A stretch of 64,000 nucleotides of DNA from Nocardia jinanensis (GCF_014645735.1 NZ_BMMH01000002.1:248001-312000); one strand, 5' to 3'; counted from the stretch's first letter, positions 24,872 to 34,046 are shown. Notes: a model not told the origin generated them from the sequence alone. A program made the numbers and translations.

Positions 24872-26473
24872 TCAGATGGTCGTCCCCACATCTTGCGCAA
24901 CCAGGTTGTCGAGGGCACGCTCGGCCACCGCCGCGATGGTCATGGAGGGGTTGCAGGCGGCCGCGTTGCCCGGAAGCAGCGCGCCGTCGAGCACGTACAG
25001 ACCGGGCTGGTCGTGCACGCGGCCGTCCAGATCGCAGACCGTGCCCATACAGGCGCCGCCCAGCGGATGCCAGGTCGACGGGAACACGCGGTTGGTGTCA
25101 CCGATGACCGACGCCGGGCCGGCCACCTTGCGCACGGTCTTCTCGATCCGGCCGTACTGGATCGCGGCATCACCGTCCGCGGGCCAGGACAGCCGGGTGC
25201 TGTCGGAGGCCGAATCGTAGAGGAACCGGCCGCGCGCCTCGCTGACCCCGTAGCCCACCAGCATGGTGGTGTGGGAGTCCATCCCCAGCGGCGGAATCGA
25301 CGCCTGGATAACGGTGTGCGCGGTCGCCGGATCGTCCCAGTTCAGGCTGCCGTATACCACGGGCCCGCCCTGTTCGGCGCCGAAGTCCTCGGCCAGGTCG
25401 GTCCAGGTGTAGATACGGTCGGCGTTGGTCCCCCACCCCGTTCCCAGCCCGTCGGGCATATCGGGGATGAGGCCCTTTCCGGAAGCGCGCATGAGCAGTT
25501 CGGTGGTGTTGAGGCTGCCGGCCGCCATGATGAGCGCCTTGGCGGTGAGGATCTTCTTCTCCAGCACCTGCGCGGATTCGTCGATCCGGTCGACATGTAC
25601 GAGCCAGCGCCCGTCCGGGCCGCGTTCCACCTCGGTCACGTTGTGCATGACCTGTACATCGACGAGCCCCGTGGCCTCGGCCTCGGCCACATAGGTGACA
25701 TCCACCGAATGTTTACCGCCGTTGTTCACCCCGAAAGCACCGGCACCGTTGGAGTACGAGGCCCTCATCTCGCCGCGCGTCTCGGCGAGGGCGTAATTCC
25801 AGTCGATGGGCATCGGGATCTTGGACACCGGCAGCCCAGCGGCCGCGGCGTTCCGGGCGAAGATCCGCGCGGCCTTGTAATGCGGATGCGCGATCAATTC
25901 GTCCGGCGCCACCGCCAGTCGCAGCATCGAGGCGACGCGCGGGTAGTGCACGCGGTTCATCAGCCGCCAGTCGAGTTCCTGCGGGAAGTGGGTGTTGAAC
26001 ACCGCCTCGGTCGGCTGTAGCGACATCCCTTGGTAGAGGAGGGATCCACCGCCCAGGCCCGCGGCGCAGAGCGCCGTCATGTTCTCGCCCACGACCGTGT
26101 CGAGCAGACCGGTGTAGGGCTCCAGTGCGACCGGATTGCCGAAGAGCTGCGGGGCCGAGCCGTGCCACAGTAGTCGCTTGTCCGGGTTCGTAGGGTTGCC
26201 GAAGGTGTCCGCGTTCGGGCCGGTGGCCCAGCGTTTTCCACGTTCGAGCAGCAGTACGGGTACGCCCGCCTGAGCCAGGCGCAGCGTGGCGATACCGCCG
26301 CCGAATCCGGAGCCGATCACGATCACCCGGTGTTCTTCGCGCACAACGGGTGTACGCCGCCGCGGCGCTCGGCTCCCGGGCGCCGCGGCGGCGACGGCCG
26401 TGCCCGCGAGGGTGATACCGGCCGCGGTCGCCGCAGTACCGCTCAAGAATGTGCGCCGTGAGATTGCGGACAA
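24872..26473 (-). CDS. Tat-exported GMC cholesterol oxidase
   Basis: TTG at 26473 follows GGAGG at 6 nt and gives MSAISRRTFLSG, a twin-arginine signal peptide ending near AAAAPG. The 533-residue enzyme is a GMC-family flavoprotein: VIVIGSGFGGGIATLRLAQA binds FAD, followed by AGLGGGSLLYQGMSLQP, a cholesterol-oxidase-type middle with WNYALAETRGEMRASYSNGA, and the end TWHPLGGACMGTVCDLDGRV and VLDGALLPGNAAACNPSMTI with the His/Asn catalytic positions. It would oxidise cholesterol to cholest-4-en-3-one and hydrogen peroxide outside the cell, feeding the sterol pathway. Longer starts at 26566 would bury the Tat motif inside the protein and are rejected. Confidence 0.9.
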   Translation of the reverse strand: MSAISRRTFLSGTAATAAGITLAGTAVAAAAPGSRAPRRRTPVVREEHRVIVIGSGFGGGIATLRLAQAGVPVLLLERGKRWATGPNADTFGNPTNPDKRLLWHGSAPQLFGNPVALEPYTGLLDTVVGENMTALCAAGLGGGSLLYQGMSLQPTEAVFNTHFPQELDWRLMNRVHYPRVASMLRLAVAPDELIAHPHYKAARIFARNAAAAGLPVSKIPMPIDWNYALAETRGEMRASYSNGAGAFGVNNGGKHSVDVTYVAEAEATGLVDVQVMHNVTEVERGPDGRWLVHVDRIDESAQVLEKKILTAKALIMAAGSLNTTELLMRASGKGLIPDMPDGLGTGWGTNADRIYTWTDLAEDFGAEQGGPVVYGSLNWDDPATAHTVIQASIPPLGMDSHTTMLVGYGVSEARGRFLYDSASDSTRLSWPADGDAAIQYGRIEKTVRKVAGPASVIGDTNRVFPSTWHPLGGACMGTVCDLDGRVHDQPGLYVLDGALLPGNAAACNPSMTIAAVAERALDNLVAQDVGTTI

Positions 26474-26602
26474 GGACGACCTCCGAACAGCTGTGCACAC
26501 GACCCCGCCGGGACAGCCGCCCCGCCGCGCACCGTCCCGGAACGCGGCGGCAGGGGCAGCCGACAAGCGCAGTGCCCGCGGGGCATTCCTCGGGCGGGCT
26601 CA

Positions 26603-26632
26603 AAGCTAGATACATGTCCGAGCAGGTGTCAA
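26603..26632 (-). promoter_or_regulatory. Candidate promoter of the cholesterol oxidase gene
   Basis: Reading leftwards, TTGACA (26632-26627) is followed after 18 nt by TAGCTT (26608-26603), with TATCTA as an alternative at a shorter spacing. It lies about 130 nt upstream of the TTG start. The rest of the 355-nt gap (26474-26828) shows no gene. Confidence 0.4.
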
Positions 26633-26828
26633 GGACCAATCGGACGCTCGCCCAATTGGGTCGCCACAGTCCCGCTCGGCCTTATCACACCAGCTCAGCG
26701 AACTGTTCACGAGCCCGAGGATTGCGACATGGACACCTGTGCAGCGCAGGTGGAGGCGGAATTCTGCACAAACGGGGTCCGCATTCAGCGCATGCGGAAG
26801 CATCGTTGCACGCATCCGGAAACGGCGT

Positions 26829-27341
26829 TCAGCCCCCCGCCTCGAGTTCGGCTTTCATCCGCTCCAGGGTCCGCCGGATATTGCCCTTCTGGAATTCGGC
26901 GAAGCCGCGCTTGCCGGTGGCGATCCGGTCGAACCAGAGCGCGGGTGTGTCCGGCCAGTCGGTGCGGTCGTCGAACCAGGTCTCGGTGATGCGGGTGCCA
27001 CCGGGCACCTCCTCGAAACGGTACTCCCAGGTCGCGACGGCCACCGGCAGCAACGGTTTCCACACACCCCAGCGGCGGACCTCGAAAACGAAGCGATCCG
27101 GCCGGTCGGCCACCACCACCGTGCATCCGGTATGCCAGCGCATGGCGCCGCGCCGATTGGCGCCCACGAACTCCATACCGGCATAGACCGGCCGACCTGG
27201 TTCCGGCACCACGGCCCCGGTGTTCTCCGGGCTCCACCGGCCCATCTGCGTCAGATCGGTCACCGCGTCGTAGGCGGCTTCCGGATCGATGTCCACCACG
27301 ACACTGTCGGACACCTGGGTGGTCCGGGATATTCTCACCAC
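26829..27341 (-). CDS. SRPBCC (START-like) family protein
   Basis: A 170-residue protein with the SRPBCC pattern: strand one TTQVSDSVVVDIDPEAAYDA, the helix LTQMGRWSPENTGAV, the central VYAGMEFVGANRRGAMRWHT, then TWEYRFEEVPGGTRITETWF and a C-terminal amphipathic helix ending RTLERMKAELEAGG. These proteins hold a hydrophobic ligand in a deep cavity. GGAGC lies 7 nt before the GTG pair. It is the third gene of a minus-strand run HpnE-like, TetR, SRPBCC, 97 nt after the TetR gene. A role in lipid or isoprenoid handling is inferred only from neighbours. Confidence 0.82.
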   Translation of the reverse strand: MVRISRTTQVSDSVVVDIDPEAAYDAVTDLTQMGRWSPENTGAVVPEPGRPVYAGMEFVGANRRGAMRWHTGCTVVVADRPDRFVFEVRRWGVWKPLLPVAVATWEYRFEEVPGGTRITETWFDDRTDWPDTPALWFDRIATGKRGFAEFQKGNIRRTLERMKAELEAGG

Positions 27342-27438
27342 GGTTGTTGCTCCTTATCGGCCCGCTTCGTCATCGATCCTAGGCATGGCGCCACTTCGGC
27401 CGGGCCGGCGCGGACTCACCGCAACCGCGCCGATTTCG

Positions 27439-28092
27439 TCAGGACCCGGAACCCACGCGTCCGTTGCCGGCGCTCGTTCCGTGCGCCCGCCCTCCCGGGC
27501 CGGGCCCGAATCCGTACTTCATCAGTGGCACTATCGCCGTCCGGATGAACGCGCGCGCGGCGTCCTCGTCACCGAAATCCACCCCCGCGACCGGGGTCAG
27601 CAGCAGCGAATGCGCCATCCGGGCAATCATTTCCGCCACCGGCCGCGGGTCGTAACGGTGCAGGACACCCTGCTCCTGACCGGTTTCCAGGACTGCCGTG
27701 ATGTACTCGATGCCCTGCGAGACCATCTCCTCACCGCGCACCGTATAGAAACCGAGGGCCTCGTCCGGCGCCACCGCGAGCAACTGCGTGACCAGCGGAT
27801 GCGTCCGGGTCAGCCGCAGGATGTAGAGGACGGTCTCCTCGATCTGCGCGTCGATCCCCGAGGTGGTGGTGGCAATCGTGGTGGCCTCTCCGAGCACGCG
27901 GCCGATCTCACGCGACAGGGTCGCTTCGATCAAATCGTCCTTGCCCGAGAAACGGCGATAGATCGTCACCCGGGTCACTCCGGCCCGGCGGGCGATATCG
28001 TCGAGGCTGCTGCGCCGGATACCGACTTGCAGGATCCGCCCCAGGGTAGCGTCGAGGATCCGTTCGTCGACTTCGTCGTAGCTGCGGACCAT
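27439..28092 (-). CDS. TetR-family regulator
   Basis: A 217-residue TetR protein. Residues 8-55 hold the DNA-binding helices (ILDATLGRILQVGIRRSSLD and IARRAGVTRVTIYRRFSGKD). The rest is a helical ligand domain with a Gly/Ser/Arg-rich tail. The gene starts 9 nt after the HpnE-like stop, so both are cotranscribed. An inverted repeat in the promoter between the HpnE-like and MpaB-like genes (29530-29556) is a natural target for autoregulation. The ligand is unknown. Confidence 0.87.
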   Translation of the reverse strand: MVRSYDEVDERILDATLGRILQVGIRRSSLDDIARRAGVTRVTIYRRFSGKDDLIEATLSREIGRVLGEATTIATTTSGIDAQIEETVLYILRLTRTHPLVTQLLAVAPDEALGFYTVRGEEMVSQGIEYITAVLETGQEQGVLHRYDPRPVAEMIARMAHSLLLTPVAGVDFGDEDAARAFIRTAIVPLMKYGFGPGPGGRAHGTSAGNGRVGSGS

Positions 28093-28101
28093 ATGGCGGA
28101 A

Positions 28102-29493
28102 TTATAGAGCGCGTTTCATCGGGTCACCGGCGGCATCGGAGCCGGCACCGTCCAGCAGCGCCGCCACCGCGCGTTCGGCGCTCTGGGCAGCGCTTTCCAT
28201 GGTCGCCGACCAGTCGGTCCGGGTCCAATCGCCGGCGAGGACCAGGTTCGGCACCGAGGTCCGCTGGTCCGGGCGCAGGCCGTCGGTACCCAGCACCTGC
28301 GAGAACGTGGCCTTCGGCATCTTCACGACCTGCGCGTGGACCAGCTGCGCCGTTTCCGCTTCCGGGTAGTAGCGGCGGATCAGCGCCAGTTGTTCCTGGA
28401 TGATCTCGTCGTTGCTCTTGTGGATCTGTTCGTAGGCACCGCTGGTGGTGAGACAGTAGAGCCAAGCACCGTCGGGGGTCCGGCCGTGCATCCGCTGCCG
28501 GTCGAACACCTCGTCGATCACTCCGGTACCGCCGATCAGTGCCTCCATGGCGGATTTCGTACGCAGCGGCCTGTCCAGATACAGGTTGGTGCTGACGATC
28601 GGGGTGACGCCCAGTTTGTCTGCGGCCGCGTAGATCTCGGCGTGTTCGGGCAGACCGTCGAGCAACCCGTGGATCCGCGAATTGGGCACCGCGCACACCA
28701 CCGCGTCGGCCGGGATCTCGGTACCGTCCGCCAGTTGCACCCCTGTCACCAGGCCGTCGGTGATCACGATCCGGCGGGCCACCGTCCGGAAGCGGATGTC
28801 GACCCCGTACTTCTCGAACACTCGCTCGGCGCCGGTGATGTAGAGGGTGTCCAGGTCCACGGTCGGATAGCCGATGGTGACACCCACCCGGTCCTGCGCG
28901 CCGATCCGGATACCGGTCGCCAGCACGTCGGCGAAGACTTTGGCCGACTCCCGCTGCACCGGTTCGGCGGCGATACCGAGAGCCAGCCAATCCCACAGTG
29001 CCGCACGCGCTTTCGCCGGCATACCCACCCGCTCGAACCACTGCTCGGTGGTGATATCGGCCAGATCCGCGGGCTGGAACAGAGCTTGGCGGCCCAGCCG
29101 CACCGTTGCGCGCAGCGCGCGTAGCCGGTCGAGCACTCCGGCGTCGGGGTGCGCGCCGAGCAATGTCTTCACGGCACGGAACCCCTTGGTGTGCAGCATG
29201 ACCGCACGCCCGCCCGGCCATCGCAGGGTGCCGCCGCCCGGGAATTCGACGTGCTCACGGGTCCCCACACTCTCGAGGTAGCGGAACAGGCTGCGGTAGC
29301 CGCTGGCCACCACGTGCTGGCCGTTGTCCGGGATATCGCCGACCTCGGGAACCTCCATCGCCTGGGTGCGGCCACCCAGCCGAGCACGCCGCTCGAGCAG
29401 CGTCACCTGCTTCCCCGCCTCGGCCAGCCAGACCGCGGCGGCGAGACCGGCGAGACCGCCACCGATCACGACATGACGACGGGCGTCGTTCAT
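28102..29493 (-). CDS. FAD-dependent amine oxidase/desaturase-type protein, HpnE-like
   Basis: From ATG 29493, preceded by GGAGAAG, the product is 463 residues. HVVIGGGLAGLAAAVWLAEA and LLERRARLGGRTQAMEVPEV are the FAD-binding signatures of the phytoene-desaturase/squalene-associated (HpnE) family; WLALGIAAEPVQRESAKVFA and the end NLVLAGDWTRTDWSATMESA complete it. HpnE proteins convert hydroxysqualene to squalene; related members act on carotenoids. No squalene or hopanoid gene adjoins, so the substrate stays open. It heads the run with TetR and SRPBCC and is divergent from the MpaB-like oxygenase gene. Confidence 0.82.
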   Translation of the reverse strand: MNDARRHVVIGGGLAGLAAAVWLAEAGKQVTLLERRARLGGRTQAMEVPEVGDIPDNGQHVVASGYRSLFRYLESVGTREHVEFPGGGTLRWPGGRAVMLHTKGFRAVKTLLGAHPDAGVLDRLRALRATVRLGRQALFQPADLADITTEQWFERVGMPAKARAALWDWLALGIAAEPVQRESAKVFADVLATGIRIGAQDRVGVTIGYPTVDLDTLYITGAERVFEKYGVDIRFRTVARRIVITDGLVTGVQLADGTEIPADAVVCAVPNSRIHGLLDGLPEHAEIYAAADKLGVTPIVSTNLYLDRPLRTKSAMEALIGGTGVIDEVFDRQRMHGRTPDGAWLYCLTTSGAYEQIHKSNDEIIQEQLALIRRYYPEAETAQLVHAQVVKMPKATFSQVLGTDGLRPDQRTSVPNLVLAGDWTRTDWSATMESAAQSAERAVAALLDGAGSDAAGDPMKRAL

Positions 29494-29529
29494 CTGCTTC
29501 TCCCAGGCCTCGTGAACCCCATGATTGAC

Positions 29530-29556
29530 ACAATGTAACGCAGTTAATACATTTGT
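29530..29556. promoter_or_regulatory. Imperfect inverted repeat in a divergent promoter
   Basis: ACAATGTA and TACATTTGT form an imperfect palindrome around AACGCAGTTAA, with an inner TAAC/GTTA pair. It fills the 66-nt gap between the HpnE-like and MpaB-like starts, and the right arm ends 3 nt before the ATG at 29560. It is a good candidate operator for the TetR regulator encoded in the left-hand operon. Confidence 0.5.
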
Positions 29557-29559
29557 TTC

Positions 29560-30786
29560 ATGGGTTCCGAGAACACGGGTGCCGCGATTCCCACCCGTCA
29601 CCCCGCCTCTCCGGTCAGAGTTCCTGGGTTGCGGCCTTTCGCCCTGCTGATGGGCATCGGCGCACCCGATGTCGAACAGTGGGACGCCATGGGCGCCTCC
29701 CTGCTGGCCGGGGACGAGCCGATGGATTCGCTGGTCGACTGGATGATCGCGACCGGGATGAATACGACCCGGCCGCTGTTCGAACAGGCCCTGCACTCCG
29801 GGATCGACTGCGTCCCCGACGCCCCCGCCCCACTGCGCGATTTCTTCGTAGTGGTGGAAACGCCACCGGCCTGGCTGAACGAGCAGACCCTGCGCCGCGG
29901 CGAACAGGTATTGCGCCGGGGCGGATTCGACGGGCTGTACCTGGCGCGTGATGTCTCCTTCCTCGGCGGCTACCTCGCCTCCGGGTTCAACAAGACACTG
30001 CTGCGCACCGGAGCCCTCGAGAAAGGGCCCGCCCAGCGATTCGCCGAAACCATGCAGTGGGCGCTGGACGTCCAGAACGGGATGGAGAAGTTCGGCCCGG
30101 GCTATCGATCCACCCTGCACGTGCGGTTCGTGCACTCGCTCGTGCGCCGGCACGTGGGCGCCATGCCGGACTGGGACGGCGAAGCCTGGGGGCTACCGAT
30201 CAACCAGACGGATATGGCGGCGACACTGGTCGGCGCTCTCATCGCACCGTTCATCGGTGGTATGGCGATGGGCATCCTCCCCTCCGGCGCGGATCGGGAG
30301 GCCGCCGCTCATCTCGCGCGTTACGTCGGCTGGCTGATGGGCGTCGCCGACGAATGGCTACCCACCGGATTCCGCGACAGTGTGCGGATCCTGTACCACT
30401 GCATGACCGCCATCACCAACCCGGACGAGACCACTCGCCAGCTCGCACTGCCGATGGCGAACGACCCGCTCACCTGGAACTATCCCAACCTGCCGTGGCT
30501 GCGCGGCAGAATCGCCCGCGCACAGCATCTTTCGATCGCGACGCTGTACCTGGGGCCGGGCGCCATGCGCAAACTCGGTCTCTGGCCGTATATGCCGCCG
30601 TGGTACCCGATGCTCCGGATGCCGGTCAATCTGGTTCGTAGCCTCGCTACCCGGATCAGCCCGGCCGCGCGGGAACGTGCCGAAGAGCGCGGTATGCGCG
30701 AGCAGGAGGCGTTCAAGCGAATGCTGGTCGGCTCCGGACCTGCCACGGTCGGCCTCTCCGCGCAGAATCTCCAGGCCACTGCTTGA
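29560..30786 (+). CDS. Oxygenase MpaB family protein (DUF2236)
   Basis: A 408-residue, mostly helical protein of the MpaB/latex-clearing-protein (DUF2236) family: LPFEQ-type start region EQALHSGIDCVPDAPAPLRD, FNKTLLRTGALEKGPAQRFA, STLHVRFVHSLVRRHVGAMP with the two histidines typical of haem-binding members, and LPINQTDMAATLVGALIAPF. Related proteins cleave polyisoprene or other terpenoid chains with haem b. No ribosome site lies before the ATG, so the mRNA may be leaderless. Divergence from an HpnE-like gene and a shared operator suggest a joint isoprenoid-related role. Confidence 0.8.
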   Translation: MGSENTGAAIPTRHPASPVRVPGLRPFALLMGIGAPDVEQWDAMGASLLAGDEPMDSLVDWMIATGMNTTRPLFEQALHSGIDCVPDAPAPLRDFFVVVETPPAWLNEQTLRRGEQVLRRGGFDGLYLARDVSFLGGYLASGFNKTLLRTGALEKGPAQRFAETMQWALDVQNGMEKFGPGYRSTLHVRFVHSLVRRHVGAMPDWDGEAWGLPINQTDMAATLVGALIAPFIGGMAMGILPSGADREAAAHLARYVGWLMGVADEWLPTGFRDSVRILYHCMTAITNPDETTRQLALPMANDPLTWNYPNLPWLRGRIARAQHLSIATLYLGPGAMRKLGLWPYMPPWYPMLRMPVNLVRSLATRISPAARERAEERGMREQEAFKRMLVGSGPATVGLSAQNLQATA

Positions 30787-31056
30787 TTCGCGACTCTCGG
30801 TTCGCGAAAGCGCCGGGCCGGTACCGCACCGTACTGGTGCCGCGCGGCTCCGGCCGGGCCGAATGGCAGTCCGCGTGACGCGGAAACCGCTGTGCCTGCC
30901 CCGCTCGGGACACCCCGACCTCTCTGAGTATATGACCAGCATTATCACCGAGACTTCTACGAAAATGGTGGTCCGGCCGCACCCGGCCGCTATAACGTAG
31001 GCCGGTATATGTCCGGCGTGCGACGACCGGGCACCACACCGAGAAGGACAGGGACA

Positions 31057-31818
31057 ATGGAGATTCAGGGAACACGGGCAGTCGTCGTCGGAGGCGCCTC
31101 CGGTATGGGACGGGCCAGCGCCGAGCTCCTGGCCGCGCGCGGCGCGAAGGTTGTGATCGTCGATCGGACGGCGAGTGAAGGCAACAAGGTCGCGGCCGAT
31201 CTCGGCGGTTCCTTCTTCGAGGCCGATGTCACCGACCACGCGGGCGTCGAAACCGTCCTGGCCGACGCGGTGGCCGAACTGGGGGGCCTCGATATCGCCG
31301 TCAACACCGCCGGCGGCGGGATCGCCAAGCGCACCCTGACCAAGACCGGTCCGCATGATCTGGAATCGTTCACCCAGATCATCAACCTCAATCTGATCGC
31401 CACGTTCAACCTCAACCGGTTGCAGGCATGGCATATGAGCCAGGGCGAACCGAACGCCGACGGCGAACGCGGGGTTATCGTCAACACTGCCTCCATCGCG
31501 GCCTTCGAAGGGCAGATCGGGCAGGTCGCCTACACCGCCGCGAAAGCCGGTATCGCCGGTATGGCGCTGACCATGGCCCGCGATCTCGGATCCGTGGGCG
31601 TACGGGTGCTGGCCATCGCCCCGTCGCTGTTCGATACCGGCATCCTCGCCGGGGTGCCGGAGGAAATGGTGACCCCACTGGTCGCGGGGAATGCCTTCCC
31701 CAAACGGATGGGCCGTCCGGAGGAATACGCGAAACTGGCCGCCGCCATCGTCGAGAACGGCATGCTCAACGGCCAGTGCCTGCGGCTGGACGCGGGAATG
31801 CGGTTCGCTCCCAAATGA
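31057..31818 (+). CDS. Short-chain dehydrogenase, HSD17B10-like
   Basis: A 253-residue SDR. The ATG (MEIQGTRAVVVGG) follows AAGGACAGGGACA. The nucleotide site is VVVGGASGMGRASAELLAAR, the acidic VDRT after strand two points to NAD, NTAGGGIA stands for the NNAG motif, and the catalytic pair is the Ser in NTASIAAFEG and YTAAK. The closest pattern known to me is 3-hydroxyacyl-CoA dehydrogenase type 2, which has a disordered insertion like TLTKTGPHDLESF here. With the thioesterase and acyl-CoA genes around it, a beta-oxidation or sterol-ring role is likely. Confidence 0.88.
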   Translation: MEIQGTRAVVVGGASGMGRASAELLAARGAKVVIVDRTASEGNKVAADLGGSFFEADVTDHAGVETVLADAVAELGGLDIAVNTAGGGIAKRTLTKTGPHDLESFTQIINLNLIATFNLNRLQAWHMSQGEPNADGERGVIVNTASIAAFEGQIGQVAYTAAKAGIAGMALTMARDLGSVGVRVLAIAPSLFDTGILAGVPEEMVTPLVAGNAFPKRMGRPEEYAKLAAAIVENGMLNGQCLRLDAGMRFAPK

Positions 31819-31980
31819 GTCGAGACAACCCCGGGGCGCGCGGTCCGGCCCACGACCGGCGGTGCCCCGGGGCCGACCGGAGAGCCGGCGCCGGGCCGCT
31901 CCGGGGGCGCGCAGCATAATGAGATCCGACGTCGCACGATGCCGCGGTACCGGACCGCATCGCGCACTACGGAGGTGGCC

Positions 31981-32862
31981 ATGACTCTGGAAAGCGTTCG
32001 CCCCGCGGAGTCGGTGGCCGACCGGCTCACCCTCGAACGCGTCGGGGAGTTCCGCTTCCGCGGGCGAGCCCACGACGGGCCGTCGCAACGCAGTTACGGC
32101 GGCGAGGTCGCCGGTCAGGCGGTGCTGGCGGCCGGGCTCACCGCGCCCGGGGACCGGCCCATCCATTCCGCCCAGACCTATTTCCTGCTGCCGGGCGATA
32201 CCACCGTACCCACCGAATTCGCGGTGGAGCCGGTCCGCGACGGCGGCTCGTTCTCGACCCGGCGGGTCGAGGCTGTCCAGGACGGCCGGGTGATCTTCAC
32301 GATGCTCGCCTCCTTCCACCGCCCGGAGGACGGCCTGGCCCACCAGGTCGCCCACCTCGATACCCCGGGCCCCGACGAGGTGCCAGATCTCGCGGAGGTC
32401 TTCGCGGAGCATCCGGAAGCACTACGGTGGACCACCACTCTCCTGAACGCGCTCGGAGTCGACGCCAGATTCCCCGATCCACCCGCCCGCGCGCATGCTA
32501 TGCACGGTGCCACCGCAGCACCGCGGCAGCGGGTCTGGCTGCGCACCCGGCAGCCGGTGCCCGACACCGGCCTGGAGCAGGCCGCGTGCCTGATGTATCT
32601 CAGCGATCTGCTGCTGCTCTCGGCCACCACCGGCCCGCACGGAGAAGCCTTGCGGGACCGGGAACTACAGGTCGCGACCGTCAACCATTCGATCTGGTTC
32701 CACTCCCCCATCCGGGTCGACGAATGGTTCCTGCACGACCAGTACGGCCGCTGGGCGGGCGGTGCCCGCGGGCTCGCACACGGCGAAATACTGGACCGCT
32801 CGGGCCGGCTCTGCGCGACCACGATGCAGGAGGGCCTGATCCGGGCCCGCACGCCCCGCTGA
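31981..32862 (+). CDS. tesB: Acyl-CoA thioesterase II
   Basis: A 293-residue double-hotdog thioesterase. The ATG follows GGAGG at 6 nt. Hotdog one has FRGRAHDGPSQRSYGGEVAG and TYFLLPGDTTVPTEFAVEPV; hotdog two has CLMYLSDLLLLSATTGPHGE, the conserved TVNHSIWFHSPIRVDEWFLH and LAHGEILDRSGRLCATTMQE. TesB hydrolyses medium- and long-chain acyl-CoA and fits the surrounding lipid genes. Its last 198 nt are overlapped by the convergent SDR gene. Confidence 0.93.
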   Translation: MTLESVRPAESVADRLTLERVGEFRFRGRAHDGPSQRSYGGEVAGQAVLAAGLTAPGDRPIHSAQTYFLLPGDTTVPTEFAVEPVRDGGSFSTRRVEAVQDGRVIFTMLASFHRPEDGLAHQVAHLDTPGPDEVPDLAEVFAEHPEALRWTTTLLNALGVDARFPDPPARAHAMHGATAAPRQRVWLRTRQPVPDTGLEQAACLMYLSDLLLLSATTGPHGEALRDRELQVATVNHSIWFHSPIRVDEWFLHDQYGRWAGGARGLAHGEILDRSGRLCATTMQEGLIRARTPR

Positions 32863-33888
32863 CACCCGGGGCGACCACGCGGTCTCGCCGGCCGCTTCCG
32901 CCGCCGGTGTCATTCCGGCCACCGGTGCCTCCGTGGGGTGCTGCGCGCCGAATGCGAACTCCACTCCGGTCAACTCTTCGGCGGCGGCCCACAACCGGCG
33001 TCCGGACTCGGGATCCGCGGCGCCGGCGGGTACGGGCAGCGACTCCGGCGGACCCACCAGCCCCCAGCGTTTCACCGGCCCGTAGAACCCGGCGCCGGTC
33101 ACCTCGGGGTCGACAGCGGCCCGCAGAATGGACCGGGCGCCCGCTTCGGGCGTCTGGGTGACCAGCCGGGCCAGGGTTATCACCACATCGCTGTAGGCGA
33201 TCCGGACCAGCAGGCTCTCATCACGCAGGATGGTCGACCGTACCCCGCCGGGATGGGCCCCCACCGACAGTGCCCGCGAGCCCGCGGCCGTCAGCCTGCG
33301 CTGCAGTTCGACCATGAACGTCATGGAGGCCGTCTTCGAGCGGGAGTAGGTGACCAGCCGTCCGAAGCTTCGCTCGGACTGCAGATCCTCGAAATCCAGC
33401 GCCGCGCTACGACGTCCGTGACTCATACTGCCCACACCGACGATCCGGCCCGCCGGGGCCGCGGTGACCATATCGGCCAGCTGCGCCGTCAACGCGAAAT
33501 GCCCGAGGAAGTTGATCCCGAAATCGCTTTCGAAACCGTCGACGGTCGGCGTCCAGGTACCGGCCACCACACCCGCGTTGTTGACCAGCAGGTCGATTCC
33601 GGGCAGTTGGTCGTGTAACCGCCGCGCGCAGGCGGCGACCGAGCTCAGGTCGCCGATATCGATATGCGCGGTCCGGATATCGGCACCCGGTACCGAGGCC
33701 TCGATATCGGCCTTCGCCGCCGCGGCGGCCGCGTCGTTACGGCAGGCGAGCACGACCGTCGCGCCACGGCGCGCCAGACCGCGGGCGACTTCCAGACCGA
33801 TTCCGGTATTCGATCCGGTCACCACGGCGGTCCGACCTGATTGATCGGGCGCCCCTGCCACTGTCCACGGTTGTTTCGAAGAGCTCAC
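32665..33888 (-). CDS. Short-chain dehydrogenase with a C-terminal run-on into tesB
   Basis: A GTG start at 33888 gives an SDR with TAVVTGSNTGIGLEVARGLA, DLLVNNAGVVAG, YSRSK and SVGAHPGGVRST, the pattern of retinol-dehydrogenase/protochlorophyllide-reductase-like SDRs. These normally end near residue 310-315, here at EELTGVEFAF. The frame runs on for about 90 residues, ends only at 32665, and in its last 198 nt is antisense to tesB. The tail is low in structure, so the natural stop has probably been lost. The core enzyme looks intact; the substrate is unknown. Confidence 0.78.
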   Translation of the reverse strand: MSSSKQPWTVAGAPDQSGRTAVVTGSNTGIGLEVARGLARRGATVVLACRNDAAAAAAKADIEASVPGADIRTAHIDIGDLSSVAACARRLHDQLPGIDLLVNNAGVVAGTWTPTVDGFESDFGINFLGHFALTAQLADMVTAAPAGRIVGVGSMSHGRRSAALDFEDLQSERSFGRLVTYSRSKTASMTFMVELQRRLTAAGSRALSVGAHPGGVRSTILRDESLLVRIAYSDVVITLARLVTQTPEAGARSILRAAVDPEVTGAGFYGPVKRWGLVGPPESLPVPAGAADPESGRRLWAAAEELTGVEFAFGAQHPTEAPVAGMTPAAEAAGETAWSPRVSAGRAGPDQALLHRGRAEPARAVQYFAVCEPAGTARPAAVLVVQEPFVDPDGGVEPDRMVDGRDL

Positions 33889-33980
33889 GGCATCTATCCA
33901 GTTCCAGCACGGTTCATACCGCCCCCGCGACCTGGGTCGTCACCTACCGGAGGCAGCCGGTCCAGCGGAAGTATAAGGCA

Positions 33981-33999
33981 ATTCTCTAATGATGAGAAT
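33981..33999. promoter_or_regulatory. Perfect 6-bp inverted repeat upstream of the SDR gene
   Basis: ATTCTC and GAGAAT are exact complements separated by TAATGAT, in an AT-rich patch about 95 nt upstream of the SDR start. It is a plausible operator; the short arms limit confidence. Confidence 0.4.
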
Positions 34000-34046
34000 G
34001 TAATTACCATAGTGCTCGGCCACCGCCCGGCTCCGGCAGGGTGCTC

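Noticed and set aside
24389..26020. A 543-codon open frame on the plus strand opposite the cholesterol oxidase gene
   Set aside because: It is antisense to a gene with full GMC motifs, is rich in Arg/Pro/Gly/His and has no family pattern.
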